Part shown: positions 5,072-13,054 of the stretch, piece by piece
How the letters are laid out: each line of letters begins with the position of its first letter
How positions within the stretch are numbered: the first letter of the stretch is position 1
Assembly: GCA_035296965.1 (NCBI GenBank)
Contig: DATGZX010000438.1
Coordinates: 1 to 13,054, forward strand
DNA length: 13,054 nt
Direction of reading: 5' to 3'
From: DATGZX01 sp035296965
Lineage (GTDB): Bacteria; Planctomycetota; Planctomycetia; Gemmatales; Gemmataceae
Position numbers and translations under genes: made by a program
Notes under the pieces: generated by a model
The model's database searches: none
Told to the model about the DNA's origin: nothing
What the model saw: only the letters and a program-made list of their open reading frames with translations

Positions 5072-8000
5072 TCATCGGGGCGGCGGTAATCCCAACCGAG
5101 CGGCTGCTTCGGCACGGAAGTTGTTGAGTTGGTGTTCAGCCTCGGGGCGGAGCCGGGCCTGCGATTGCCACTGGATCACCTGCTCATAGCACTTTCTGGC
5201 GCGATCCACTTGCCCAAGCTGCTGGTGGGCCATTGCCAAGAAGACCAGATCGAATCCATCAAAGCGTTCGCCCGGAAGGTTGAGGCTAGTGGTCAGGGTG
5301 GCCAGCGCTTCCCGCCAGTGCCCGAGCCGGTAATAGGCCACGCCCAGGCTGTTGCGGCAATACCAGTTGCCGGGCTCGAGCAGCACGGCCTTCTCGGTCA
5401 GGAGCGCAGCCAGGCCGGGGACACACTGGTCTGGAGGCCCGCTCAGATAGCGCCAGGCGTTCTCGTTATACGCTTCAGCAGTCAGTGGATCGAGGCCTAG
5501 GGCCGCCTGCATTTCGCTCGCAGGCGGCACTCGATTCGGTTCGCGCCGGATGGCTTCGTTCAAGTCGGTCATCGCCTGCCGGTGCTGCCCCAACTGCTCC
5601 AGGAGTTGGCTGCGGAGATAATAGGACTGAATGTGATCGCTGCGGAGCATGAGGGAGCGGTTGCTGTCGTCGAGGGCTTCCGGCCAATGCTTCAGCAGCG
5701 AATGCGCCAAAGCACGCTGGTAATAGGCCTCGGGGCTGCATGGCAACAAAGCGAGCATCACGCTGTAGGCACTGAGCGCCTCCCTTACAGAATCCACCCC
5801 AAACGGGCCGAGATCCACGGAGACGCGCAACGACAGACCATTCCTCTCTTCGGGGGCAGGCGGATAGGACGGCAAGTCCCAATCGAGGCGCATCTCCGCC
5901 AATTGCCGGCGAATGGCCGGCAAGTCCCATACGTGGATCGACGGTTCGTCGGTGTTCGTCACAAGCTGCGTGCCGTCTGAACTAAAGCCCACCCAGCCAT
6001 GTTCCTGGTTCGGATCCTCCATGCGGACGTGTTCCCGGCCGGATTCTGGATCGACCAGCCTGATGGCCCCGTCACCGGTTCCCACCGCTAGGAGTGCGCT
6101 ATCCGGCGAAAAGGAGAATGCTTGACCTCCGATATGCAGCCCCTCTTGCCACGTGTCGACCGCCCATAATCGGCAGGGGTCGCCCCCACTGGTAGCTAAC
6201 CACTTCCTATTCGGACTGAAGCCCACCACCACGTGGCTGTCTGCGGGCAACAGTTCCTTCAGCAGTTTGCCGCTTCCGCTATCCCAGATTTTCACGCCGG
6301 TGGCCCTGAAGCTACCAGTAGCAACACGGCTGCCATCGGCGCTGACGGCCACGTTGACCACGCCCGCGTGTGGTCGAAGCCAAACCAGCCGATCGGGATG
6401 TTCTGCGTGGAGCACGCAGGCACCGCCATTGAACTGAGCATTGGCGACCACGCGGCCATCGCCGCTGACCGCAATCGCGCCGGAGGATCCTGGCAAAGAC
6501 AGCTTTTGTGGCGGTCCGATCTTGAGTAGCCCTGGGGAGGTCACGTCTTCGTGAACCGGCCAGCGCCACACGCCGTCCCGCGGACCGTTAATCAGCAGTG
6601 CCCCCGACGGTTCGAAGGCCACGTTCACGAAGCTCTGTCGCGACAGCTTGAGAAAGGCCAAGCTTTTGCCGGTGGCCAGGTCGGACAATTGCACGCCTTC
6701 GCCAACACCGGCGGCCAGCAAATGGTGTTTCGGGCTGGTAGCAATGGTAGAGGTTGTTTTTCTATCCAGAATGTCCGGGTGACGGCCCAGCGTGCGGTAC
6801 TCCTGGCCGGCTGCCATTTTCCAAATGCAGAGTTGGCCTCCGATGTGCCCGGCGGCCAGCCGCTGGTCATCCGGGCTGAAACGCACTTGCTCGGTAGGCC
6901 TGTCCGTGCTGAAAAGCTGCTTTCCCGTTCCGGGGTCCCACAGCCTTAGCTTGCCTTCCCAACCCGTGCTGGCCAGGAGACTCCCGGCGTGGTTGAAGGT
7001 TATTCCAGTTATCGAGTTTTTGTATCCTTCAAGGAAGAAACGCGGCTTTCCGGCGGGTACGTCCCAAAGAGTAATCCGATTCACGCCTTCATCGACTGCC
7101 AAGAGTTTCCCCTCGGGGTGCCAGGCGGGGGTGGCATTCACCCAAGTCCCCTTAGCAATGTCAACCACCGCTCTTCCGGTGTCCAAGTCGAGAACCGCCG
7201 CTCCGCTGCCGTAGGTAACTGCCAGCTGCCGAAGCCTGGGATTGAATGCCAGGTGGTAGATGGGTCGCGCTGCTCGCAGGACTTGCGTCCTTCGGCCCGA
7301 GGGCAACTCGTGGAAGGTTATCGTGCCATCCTGGTGCCCGATTGCCATCTGCTTATCATCGGGACTGAAATTGAAAGCATTGCAATCATGTATCTCCAGC
7401 AGGGAGGTCGGTTCCGCGCCGGTCAAGTTCCACGCTTTCATGTGGTGATCGGAGCCAACTGCAATGATCCGTCCGTCACTGCTAAACTCCGCTCGCGTCT
7501 CGGCAGGCCCCATGCTGGGCAGCTGGCAAAGCTGCACATCATCGCTGACACGACGGATGCTGACGGCGCCGTTTCGGTCAACGCGCGCGTAGCGTTCCAA
7601 AGCACCGTCAAAAGCAACGTGGAAGGATCCAGGCAGCCACCCGGGCCATTCATGGTCCACGCGCAAGTCAGCGAGGGCCATGCAGGAAGCAGCCTCGCTG
7701 CGCAGCTTGAGGAACTCATCCTCGCCCAAGTTCAGAGCACGTGCCAACTCGGTCGCTTCGGCAAGGACGTCCAGCGTCTTGAAACGCCGCCCAATCCGCT
7801 GGCTCAGCCGGCTGGCCCGGGCCTGGCCGAGGAGAGAACCGAATAGGCGCCGCTGGCCCGCGTCTTCGGCCTCCTCCGTTTTGTGCAATTGCGCCAGGGT
7901 GGCATTCTGCTCGATGCGCAACCGCAGCGCCGCCAGCGTGGCGCCGACGGCCGCCGTCACCACGAGGCTGGACACGGCCAGCACCAGACCGGCTACGGCG

Positions 8001-9382
8001 GGATTGCGCCGGCACCAGCGCCAGACTTGCTCTGACTTAGAGGTGCGCCGTGCATGGATCGGCCGGTCGGCCAGGAAGCGCTCCAGGTCCTCCGCCAACG
8101 ACAAGGCGCTTCGGTAGCGCTTGTCTGGCCCCTTCTGCAAACACTTCATGCAAATGGTAGAAAGGTCGCGCGACACTTTCAGATGGAACCGTGAGAGGGG
8201 GACCGGCTCGTCGGACAGGACTTGGCGCAAGGTATCCAATTGTGTCTCCGCCTTGAAAGGCGGGCGGCCCGTGAGCATCTCATAGAGGATGGCTCCCAGG
8301 GCGTACACGTCGGCGGCCGGACCGATCTCGCCACTCCTGGCATCCGCCTGTTCGGGTGCCATGTAGCTCGGCGTGCCCAGGATCATGCCGCTATCGGTCT
8401 GCCCGACGTCGACATCGAGCAATTTGGCCAATCCGAAGTCCGTGATTTTCGGAATGACGAAGGCAGATCTCAAAACGAAGATCGCGCAGGCCTGGGTTTC
8501 CAGGGTCACCATGCTGCCGTCCTGGCTTTGTCGCTGCAAGAGGATGTTTGCGGGCTTCAGATCGCGGTGGACGATGCCGCGCTGGTGAGCCGCGTGCATG
8601 GCTAGCGCCAGCGTTTGAATCAAACTCGCTGCCAGGCGCGGGGGCTGCGGGTCGCCGCTCAGGGCCTGGGCAAGGCTCCCGCCGTCGACAAATTCCAGCG
8701 AAAAATAGGGCCGGCCGTCCTGGTCGCCGACATCGTAAATCTGCACGATGTTCGGGTGTTGCAGCCGCGCCACCGCCTCGGCTTCGGCCCGAAAGCGCGC
8801 CAACTGGGCCTGGCTGGCATGCTGGCCCGCCAGGATCATTTTCAGTGCGACCACGCGGTTGAGGCCTACCTGCCGGGCCTTGTAGACCACGCCCATGCCG
8901 CCGCGTCCCAGTTCTTCAAGGACCTCGTGGCCGGCGACCGTTGGCGACGATTGGGACGGATGGCGAGCGCGCGCGGACGCCGGCTGCGATGCCGGAGCGT
9001 CGAGACTGACGTCGGTGAGAAGCTGATCCGATTCAATGGCCTGATGAACTTCGAAAAGACGTGTGAGTTGATCGTTCAAATGAGAGAAGCGCAGGACATA
9101 TTCTTCGAGCTGGGGGTGCTCGCCGGCCGCCTCGCGCGAGACGATCTCGTTGTAGAGTATTTTTAGGGCGCGGGGCGTCTCCCGGAGCAACACCGGCTCA
9201 CGCTTGAAATAAGTTTCGGCAAGGGCGCGGTCACCCCCTTGCCAACTTAGTCGCTGCTCCTCCAGAAGGACCTCAACGAGCTTATCCAGAGTCAGTTGCT
9301 CATCAAACAAGTGCGGACCTCGAGGCGTGGAAAAGGTACATCGAAACGGCTTTTCGCGTGGAATCCCAATATCCTTAAACAA
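5072..9382 (-). CDS. Membrane Ser/Thr protein kinase with WD40 and TPR repeats
   Basis: This protein of up to 1436 residues is a planctomycete-type Hanks kinase. After an N-terminal helical region (about 30-120), the kinase domain spans about 150-440: P-loop GRGGMGVVYKA (159-169), K181, HRDLKPAN (272-279, D274), DFG (315-317), APE (342-344) and DVYALG. All catalytic residues are present. A hydrophobic segment (about 462-486, GLVLAVSSLVVTAAVGATLAAL) is a likely membrane anchor. A WD40 propeller region follows (about 580-1155; LWD/IWD ends at 772-774, 814-816, 1032-1034 and 1151-1153), then TPR-like repeats (about 1195-1430). The kinase faces the cytoplasm; repeats beyond the membrane probably sense or scaffold. 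The frame has no early ATG: TTG 9382 lacks a Shine-Dalgarno, while TTG 9310 (residue 25) has GAGGT 6 nt upstream. It follows the sigma factor gene by about 40 bp; targets are unknown. Confidence 0.95.
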   Translation of the reverse strand: MFKDIGIPREKPFRCTFSTPRGPHLFDEQLTLDKLVEVLLEEQRLSWQGGDRALAETYFKREPVLLRETPRALKILYNEIVSREAAGEHPQLEEYVLRFSHLNDQLTRLFEVHQAIESDQLLTDVSLDAPASQPASARARHPSQSSPTVAGHEVLEELGRGGMGVVYKARQVGLNRVVALKMILAGQHASQAQLARFRAEAEAVARLQHPNIVQIYDVGDQDGRPYFSLEFVDGGSLAQALSGDPQPPRLAASLIQTLALAMHAAHQRGIVHRDLKPANILLQRQSQDGSMVTLETQACAIFVLRSAFVIPKITDFGLAKLLDVDVGQTDSGMILGTPSYMAPEQADARSGEIGPAADVYALGAILYEMLTGRPPFKAETQLDTLRQVLSDEPVPLSRFHLKVSRDLSTICMKCLQKGPDKRYRSALSLAEDLERFLADRPIHARRTSKSEQVWRWCRRNPAVAGLVLAVSSLVVTAAVGATLAALRLRIEQNATLAQLHKTEEAEDAGQRRLFGSLLGQARASRLSQRIGRRFKTLDVLAEATELARALNLGEDEFLKLRSEAASCMALADLRVDHEWPGWLPGSFHVAFDGALERYARVDRNGAVSIRRVSDDVQLCQLPSMGPAETRAEFSSDGRIIAVGSDHHMKAWNLTGAEPTSLLEIHDCNAFNFSPDDKQMAIGHQDGTITFHELPSGRRTQVLRAARPIYHLAFNPRLRQLAVTYGSGAAVLDLDTGRAVVDIAKGTWVNATPAWHPEGKLLAVDEGVNRITLWDVPAGKPRFFLEGYKNSITGITFNHAGSLLASTGWEGKLRLWDPGTGKQLFSTDRPTEQVRFSPDDQRLAAGHIGGQLCIWKMAAGQEYRTLGRHPDILDRKTTSTIATSPKHHLLAAGVGEGVQLSDLATGKSLAFLKLSRQSFVNVAFEPSGALLINGPRDGVWRWPVHEDVTSPGLLKIGPPQKLSLPGSSGAIAVSGDGRVVANAQFNGGACVLHAEHPDRLVWLRPHAGVVNVAVSADGSRVATGSFRATGVKIWDSGSGKLLKELLPADSHVVVGFSPNRKWLATSGGDPCRLWAVDTWQEGLHIGGQAFSFSPDSALLAVGTGDGAIRLVDPESGREHVRMEDPNQEHGWVGFSSDGTQLVTNTDEPSIHVWDLPAIRRQLAEMRLDWDLPSYPPAPEERNGLSLRVSVDLGPFGVDSVREALSAYSVMLALLPCSPEAYYQRALAHSLLKHWPEALDDSNRSLMLRSDHIQSYYLRSQLLEQLGQHRQAMTDLNEAIRREPNRVPPASEMQAALGLDPLTAEAYNENAWRYLSGPPDQCVPGLAALLTEKAVLLEPGNWYCRNSLGVAYYRLGHWREALATLTTSLNLPGERFDGFDLVFLAMAHQQLGQVDRARKCYEQVIQWQSQARLRPEAEHQLNNFRAEAAARLGLPPPR

Positions 9383-9423
9383 GATTCAGACTGGAAGCGA
9401 ACAGGGATTTGCCTGGCCCAGTT

Positions 9424-10005
9424 TCAGTCAAGAAGTCGCAACTCGCGTGTAACCCGATCGAGCGCTCGGTCGAGGCGCACGCGCAAGGCATTGGGCGTGC
9501 CCCCAAGTTTCGCCGCGATTTCCGGCCAGGACTGTCCCAGGGTGCGTAGCTCAGCCACCTCGCGTTCATCCGGCGACAGCCGGCCGCGAAAGGCTTCCAG
9601 CAGCTCCTTCCCGGACACGACCTCGCTCGGGCTGGGACCGTGATCGATCAGCTCATCGCAATCGGAGGACGTCTTCTCCCTCCGGCGATGATCCCGCCGG
9701 GCGGCCTGTTGCTGCAAAGCGTGGTTGGTGACCCGGTTGCGCGCCATGGTGACCAAAAGCTTGATCAGTTGCCCGGGTCTCTCCAACTCAAACTGTCCGG
9801 CTGCCGCACGCACGAAGAAGTTACCCAGCACTGATTGGCAGATATCCATCGAGTCGAAGAGGCGCCGCAACCCGGGGTCGTTCAGGCGGACATGGACAGC
9901 AACGCGAATGATCGGCTCATACAGTCGTACCAATTCCGTGCTCGCTTTTTCGTCGCCGGCCCGTACACGACGGATAAGCTCGACGAACGGGAGCCCTTCG
10001 GACAT
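9424..10005 (-). CDS. ECF-type RNA polymerase sigma factor linked to the kinase
   Basis: This 193-residue protein has the two sigma domains of an ECF factor. Region 2 covers about residues 24-105 (LVRLYEPIIRVAVHVRLNDPGL, then MDICQSVLGNFFVRAAAGQF and LIKLLVTMARNRVTNHA). Region 4 covers about 143-193 (LSPDEREVAELRTLGQSWPEIAAKLGGTPNALRVRL without a break: SWPEIAAKLGGT is the turn and ALRVRLDRALDR the recognition helix). It would direct polymerase to a specific regulon. ATG 10005 is chosen because AAGGA (10013-10017) lies 7 nt upstream; the frame is open to 10158 but that part is basic and not conserved-looking. Planctomycetes often pair such sigma factors with Ser/Thr kinases, and the two genes here are 41 bp apart on the same strand. 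No anti-sigma gene is seen, so phosphorylation by the kinase may control it (inference). Confidence 0.92.
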   Translation of the reverse strand: MSEGLPFVELIRRVRAGDEKASTELVRLYEPIIRVAVHVRLNDPGLRRLFDSMDICQSVLGNFFVRAAAGQFELERPGQLIKLLVTMARNRVTNHALQQQAARRDHRRREKTSSDCDELIDHGPSPSEVVSGKELLEAFRGRLSPDEREVAELRTLGQSWPEIAAKLGGTPNALRVRLDRALDRVTRELRLLD

Positions 10006-10123
10006 GCGGCATTCCTTGGAGGAAAGGCGAGCGCCAGAATCCCTTTTATACCAGAATCCAGCCGCTCGAAAGAAGATTCTTTTCCAGATCGATGTGCGCA
10101 ACAGTTTCGAATCATGTTCAGAG

Positions 10124-10132
10124 AAAGGAGGG
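10124..10132 (+). promoter_or_regulatory. Perfect Shine-Dalgarno in front of a 10-codon ORF
   Basis: AAAGGAGGG is a near-complete complement of the 16S rRNA 3' end. It lies 5 nt before the GTG at 10138, not at a useful distance from the surface protein ATG at 10177 (44 nt). It therefore marks the short upstream ORF as probably translated. Confidence 0.5.
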
Positions 10133-10137
10133 CAGTC

Positions 10138-10170
10138 GTGTCGCGTTGGTGGTTTCAAAGAAGGGATTGA
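10138..10170 (+). CDS. Putative leader peptide upstream of the surface protein gene
   Basis: A GTG at 10138 starts a 10-codon frame, MSRWWFQRRD, ending in TGA at 10168-10170, six bases before the ATG of the surface protein gene. It has a far better ribosome binding site than the large gene, whose own AAGGGA (10161-10166) lies inside this short frame. Translation of the small ORF could open or couple initiation of the large one. The two adjacent Trp codons are notable but no attenuator hairpin is obvious. Evidence is limited to the Shine-Dalgarno and the spacing. Confidence 0.35.
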   Translation: MSRWWFQRRD

Positions 10171-10176
10171 ACCAAA

Positions 10177-13041
10177 ATGCTTACGAAATGGCGGAAACGG
10201 CAGGATTCTTCAATCAGCTCTTCCAGGGCCGACCGTCAACGGAGTTCGCGACGTAAGCCAGCGCGCCATCAGCTGGGCATCGAGTTGCTTGAAGAACGAA
10301 CGCTGCTGAACGGCACTATCGACTTCGCCGCGGCAGGTGGCATGCTCCGGACCTTGGTGGATACTGCTCAAGGCACGCTCAATGGGGCATTCAGCGCGGC
10401 AGGCTCGATACCCATTATCGGCAATAATCTCCAGAACAGTTTGAGCGGTCTGAATAACATCGTCGGCCAGGTCGACCAGGTTGGCAGCCAGCTGCAGGCG
10501 CTCGGCTCGCAAACCATTAATTCTCAACTCATCAGCACCATTCAAAACAATCTCTATCCCCTGCTTACAGGAACAGGGCTGTTGGGAGATATCAACGGCG
10601 ATGGCCTCAATCCAAGGGACATCGTCGTTACGCCCAGTCCCGACAGCACTACGGTGGGCGTGCAGGTTCTTTTGCAAAAGACGTACAGCGCCGTCTCTAA
10701 CAACGCCAACGTCGATCTCGGCCTGGGAAATCTGCTCCACTTCAATGTGCAAAGCGGTGCCCAGGTCAATATCACGTTCCGATACTACCTGGGCTTCACC
10801 ATCTCGGACAACAACGGGGTCACCCTTGATCCGGAGTCGTTGAGCACTCTCTCCAATAGCAATCCAGACTATCCGGATGCACCTCTGGCAGTCATCCTGG
10901 ATGTGTCCATGCACGGCCTATCCCTGTCCGGCACCTTAAGCAGCTTACTCGGGTTCACGGCACAGGACAAAGGATCGAGCTTTCATGCCGTCTTCTCTGC
11001 TGGATTCGGCTCCGACGGCCAAAGCACCACCAGTTTCAACTTGTCGGGAGACGCCAAGGTTGCGCTTGGACTTACGCTCCAATTCGCGCCCGGCCTGCCC
11101 ATCAATCCCAAGTTTATGGCTGACTTCAACCTTGATTGGCAGTTTGCAAATGACTCCGCCGAACACCCTAACCCCTCGTCCTTTGGAACTCTGACGCACC
11201 TTTCGTTCGACAACGTTCAACTGGATATCGCGAGCCTCTTGCCGGGCTTCATCGATCAAATGATCAATGATCTTCACCAAATCACCGACCCGATTTACCG
11301 CGTTATTCAATGGATTGATGCGCCGATTCCTGGGCTGGACAAGATCGGCATCAACACCACCATCCACAACCTCCTCAACGCGAACGGGATCACCAGCGGC
11401 CCAGTGGGCGATTTCTTGAATGCACTCACGTGGTTCGAAACCAAGTTGCCGACTTCGAGCACCGCGGCTGGCGCATTACCCATAACTCTGGGTAGCTTCT
11501 CACTCGTGGACGGCAGCTCCGTCCTGAGTGATGTGTTCAACGGGAATTTCGCGAATGACCTGGCTTCCGGCCCGGATGTCCAATCGCCCCAGGCGCTGCT
11601 GGATAAAGCCAATGGAGAGACCGGCAACTTCTTTAGTAGCGTGCTGGACAGCGTCACGCCTCAGGGCACGGCCGCACCGGGCTCCGAGGGGCTACAGTTT
11701 CCCATCCTGGAGAATCCGACGAGCGCATTCGACCTACTCCTTGGCAAGGACGTACCCCTGTTCACATTTACAATGCCTCCTATGGCCACGTCCCTCAATG
11801 GAGCGATCAGCCTCGGCATCCCGGACCTGGCAAGCCTCGATCTGGCTGCTGGGATCAACCTTAACGCAGACCTGAATGTCGGTTACGACACCACTGGCCT
11901 GCGTGCATTCCTCAACTCCCAAGACCCCGAGTACGGCCAGCCGCAAGCCCTGCTCCACGGTTTTTACATTGACAATACCGTGACCACGGCGTACGACCCC
12001 CAGGGCAATCCGTACGATCACTATGCAACGGGCCTTGAAGTCCAGGGCTTCATGCAGGCCAGTGCCAACCTGGTGCTTCTCCATGCCGATGGAGGACTCT
12101 ATGCCAACGTTTCGCTGCACATTGATCCAAGTAGCGATGATGCGAACGGCGATCAGAAGGTTCGTCTGGATAAGTTCCTTGACACGCTGGCTTCCGATCC
12201 CGACTGTGCCTTTGCCTTCAGCGGCAGAATTTATGCATCCCTTGACGTAAATGTTGGCCTCGATACTCCGTGGGGCAATGTCACAATCGCAAGCTACAAC
12301 ATCGCTAGTGCCGACCTGGTCACGTTTGATACGACCTGCGATAGCGTGGATGTTCCACCCACAGATCCCAACACGATTTATTTGCACACGCTGGGGGTCG
12401 GCAACAACGAAACCATTCGTGTCCAGGACTACTCTGAGCCCGGCCCTACGAGCCTGGGGGGCGTTCCATCGACGAAGTATGGTATCGAAGTCATTTACCC
12501 GGACCACATCGAGAAACACGTGGCTGGGCTCGTGAATCTTGGTGACCGTACATTTTATCGCGGCAGCGATCCCATCATTACTACCATCGCCTCGGATGGA
12601 CCGGCGGACGCCAATGTTACCATCTATGTTGGCAATGTTGACCAGGAGGGCGGGTATCAAGACGATCCCAATGGTCTACCCCAGCCCGTCGATGCCGTCC
12701 TGCTTGGAGGCAAGGGTAATAACGACCTGGAGTATCACGGCTCCGGTCAGGCGTTGCTCATAGGCGATGGCGGAGGAAGTAACAAACTGGTCGGCGGCAA
12801 TACGGAGTTTGGGGCCTTCATTCCGCTGTCCGTTTTCCAGCAGATGGCGATGAATGGGGACTTCAACTCGTATCCGAGTGGGATTTATGATGGTCAGGGC
12901 GGCGGAGTGCTGGACCAGGGCGAACGCATCAAACTTTCTCTAGGTTTCGTGCCCCAGCCAAGGTTTCCTCGAGAAAACCCGTGTCCAAGGCAGCCGCCTT
13001 GCGTTTCCGTGCGATGCTCGTTTTGGCCGGATTCCGCTTGA
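10177..13041 (+). CDS. Large secreted/surface protein with planctomycete export motif, C-terminus probably disrupted
   Basis: The 954-codon product starts with a basic, Ser-rich stretch and the motif GIELLEERTLLNG at residues 34-46, the planctomycete extracellular-protein N-terminal signature, so export is expected. The rest is low in Lys and Cys and rich in Asn, Asp, Gly, Ser and Leu, with no membrane helix, as in large beta-rich surface proteins. Two loops resemble calcium-binding loops: GDINGDGLNPRD (137-148) and DDANGDQKVRLD (654-665). A Gly/Asp/Asn-rich part near 839-875 (LLGGKGNND, IGDGGGSNKLVGGN) resembles RTX-type repeats. From about residue 922 the character changes to Pro/Arg/Cys-rich, suggesting a frameshift or insertion. 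AAGGGA at 10161-10166 is the ribosome binding site. No enzymatic domain is recognised. It diverges from the sigma factor-kinase unit and could be its target. Confidence 0.83.
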   Translation: MLTKWRKRQDSSISSSRADRQRSSRRKPARHQLGIELLEERTLLNGTIDFAAAGGMLRTLVDTAQGTLNGAFSAAGSIPIIGNNLQNSLSGLNNIVGQVDQVGSQLQALGSQTINSQLISTIQNNLYPLLTGTGLLGDINGDGLNPRDIVVTPSPDSTTVGVQVLLQKTYSAVSNNANVDLGLGNLLHFNVQSGAQVNITFRYYLGFTISDNNGVTLDPESLSTLSNSNPDYPDAPLAVILDVSMHGLSLSGTLSSLLGFTAQDKGSSFHAVFSAGFGSDGQSTTSFNLSGDAKVALGLTLQFAPGLPINPKFMADFNLDWQFANDSAEHPNPSSFGTLTHLSFDNVQLDIASLLPGFIDQMINDLHQITDPIYRVIQWIDAPIPGLDKIGINTTIHNLLNANGITSGPVGDFLNALTWFETKLPTSSTAAGALPITLGSFSLVDGSSVLSDVFNGNFANDLASGPDVQSPQALLDKANGETGNFFSSVLDSVTPQGTAAPGSEGLQFPILENPTSAFDLLLGKDVPLFTFTMPPMATSLNGAISLGIPDLASLDLAAGINLNADLNVGYDTTGLRAFLNSQDPEYGQPQALLHGFYIDNTVTTAYDPQGNPYDHYATGLEVQGFMQASANLVLLHADGGLYANVSLHIDPSSDDANGDQKVRLDKFLDTLASDPDCAFAFSGRIYASLDVNVGLDTPWGNVTIASYNIASADLVTFDTTCDSVDVPPTDPNTIYLHTLGVGNNETIRVQDYSEPGPTSLGGVPSTKYGIEVIYPDHIEKHVAGLVNLGDRTFYRGSDPIITTIASDGPADANVTIYVGNVDQEGGYQDDPNGLPQPVDAVLLGGKGNNDLEYHGSGQALLIGDGGGSNKLVGGNTEFGAFIPLSVFQQMAMNGDFNSYPSGIYDGQGGGVLDQGERIKLSLGFVPQPRFPRENPCPRQPPCVSVRCSFWPDSA
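12962..13001. repeat. Two adjacent inverted repeats in the odd 3' tail of the surface protein gene
   Basis: GGTTTCCTCGAGAAAACC at 12962-12979 is an 18-bp palindrome with one mismatched pair, centred on CTCGAG. It is followed by CAAGGC-AGCC-GCCTTG at 12986-13001, a 6-bp stem with a 4-nt loop. Both fall where the reading frame loses the character of the rest of the protein. They might mark the end of an inserted element or a structured 3' region, but the window ends 53 bp later. Confidence 0.45.
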
Positions 13042-13054
13042 GCAGGCTTAACGC

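Larger units (their letters stand above)
10006..10176. promoter_or_regulatory. Divergent regulatory region between sigma factor and surface protein genes
   Basis: These 171 bp must hold the promoters of both divergent units. AAAGAA-GA-TTCTTT at 10069-10082 is a 14-bp inverted repeat near the middle and could be a binding site. On the minus strand TATAAA at about 10044-10049, 39 nt before the sigma start, resembles a -10 box, but no good -35 is visible 17 bp further. No clear plus-strand promoter is seen; an ECF-type promoter recognised by the neighbouring sigma factor would not show a standard consensus. Confidence 0.45.

Noticed and set aside
6989..7846. 285-codon plus-strand ORF inside the kinase gene
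   Set aside because: It is the antisense of the WD40 region; the minus frame carries clear kinase, WD40 and TPR sequence without interruption.
11734..12660. 308-codon minus-strand ORF inside the surface protein gene
   Set aside because: Antisense shadow of a long plus-strand gene; no domain or ribosome binding site supports it.

Overview
The window looks like part of a planctomycete replicon. Four things point to Planctomycetota. There is an ECF-type sigma factor gene directly in front of a very large Ser/Thr kinase with WD40 and TPR repeats, a pairing known from this phylum. Next to it is a large secreted protein carrying the planctomycete export motif (GIELLEERTLLNG) near its N-terminus. 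Gene starts and GC-rich codon use also fit. A Gemmata/Isosphaera-type host is my guess; the genus cannot be read from the window.

Left part (1 to about 5070): a plasmid-type maintenance block. A partial minus-strand gene of unknown function runs off the left edge (1-231), followed by a possible 56-residue plus-strand ORF (552-722). From about 780 to 1250 lies a stretch full of short palindromes and repeated GCYTGC words, which I read as a candidate partition centromere. It leads into parA (1260-1937), a small ribbon-helix-helix partner gene (1958-2296) and a replication initiator of the RPA/RepA family (2451-3377). Directly after rep come eight 19-bp iterons in two classes (3384-3774), an AT-rich stretch and one DnaA-box-like site: an iteron-controlled origin. 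A higBA toxin-antitoxin module on the minus strand (4070-4698) follows, with a clear promoter that predicts an almost leaderless toxin mRNA. Partition, replication and addiction functions thus sit side by side, as on a low-copy plasmid or an integrated one.

Right part (5072 to the end): a signalling and surface block. On the minus strand, the ECF sigma factor gene (9424-10005) is followed after about 40 bp by the 1436-codon membrane kinase (5072-9382), which probably forms an operon with it. Divergently, from 10177, a 954-codon secreted protein is encoded. Its 171-bp upstream region contains a palindrome and a 10-codon ORF behind a perfect Shine-Dalgarno sequence. The protein's last 30 or so residues look out of place, so the gene may be broken near the right edge.

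The best candidates for new biology are the two-class iteron origin with palindromic cores, the repeat-rich putative centromere, the divergent region between sigma factor and surface protein, and the extra loop inside the kinase domain. No complete new multi-gene system is evident.
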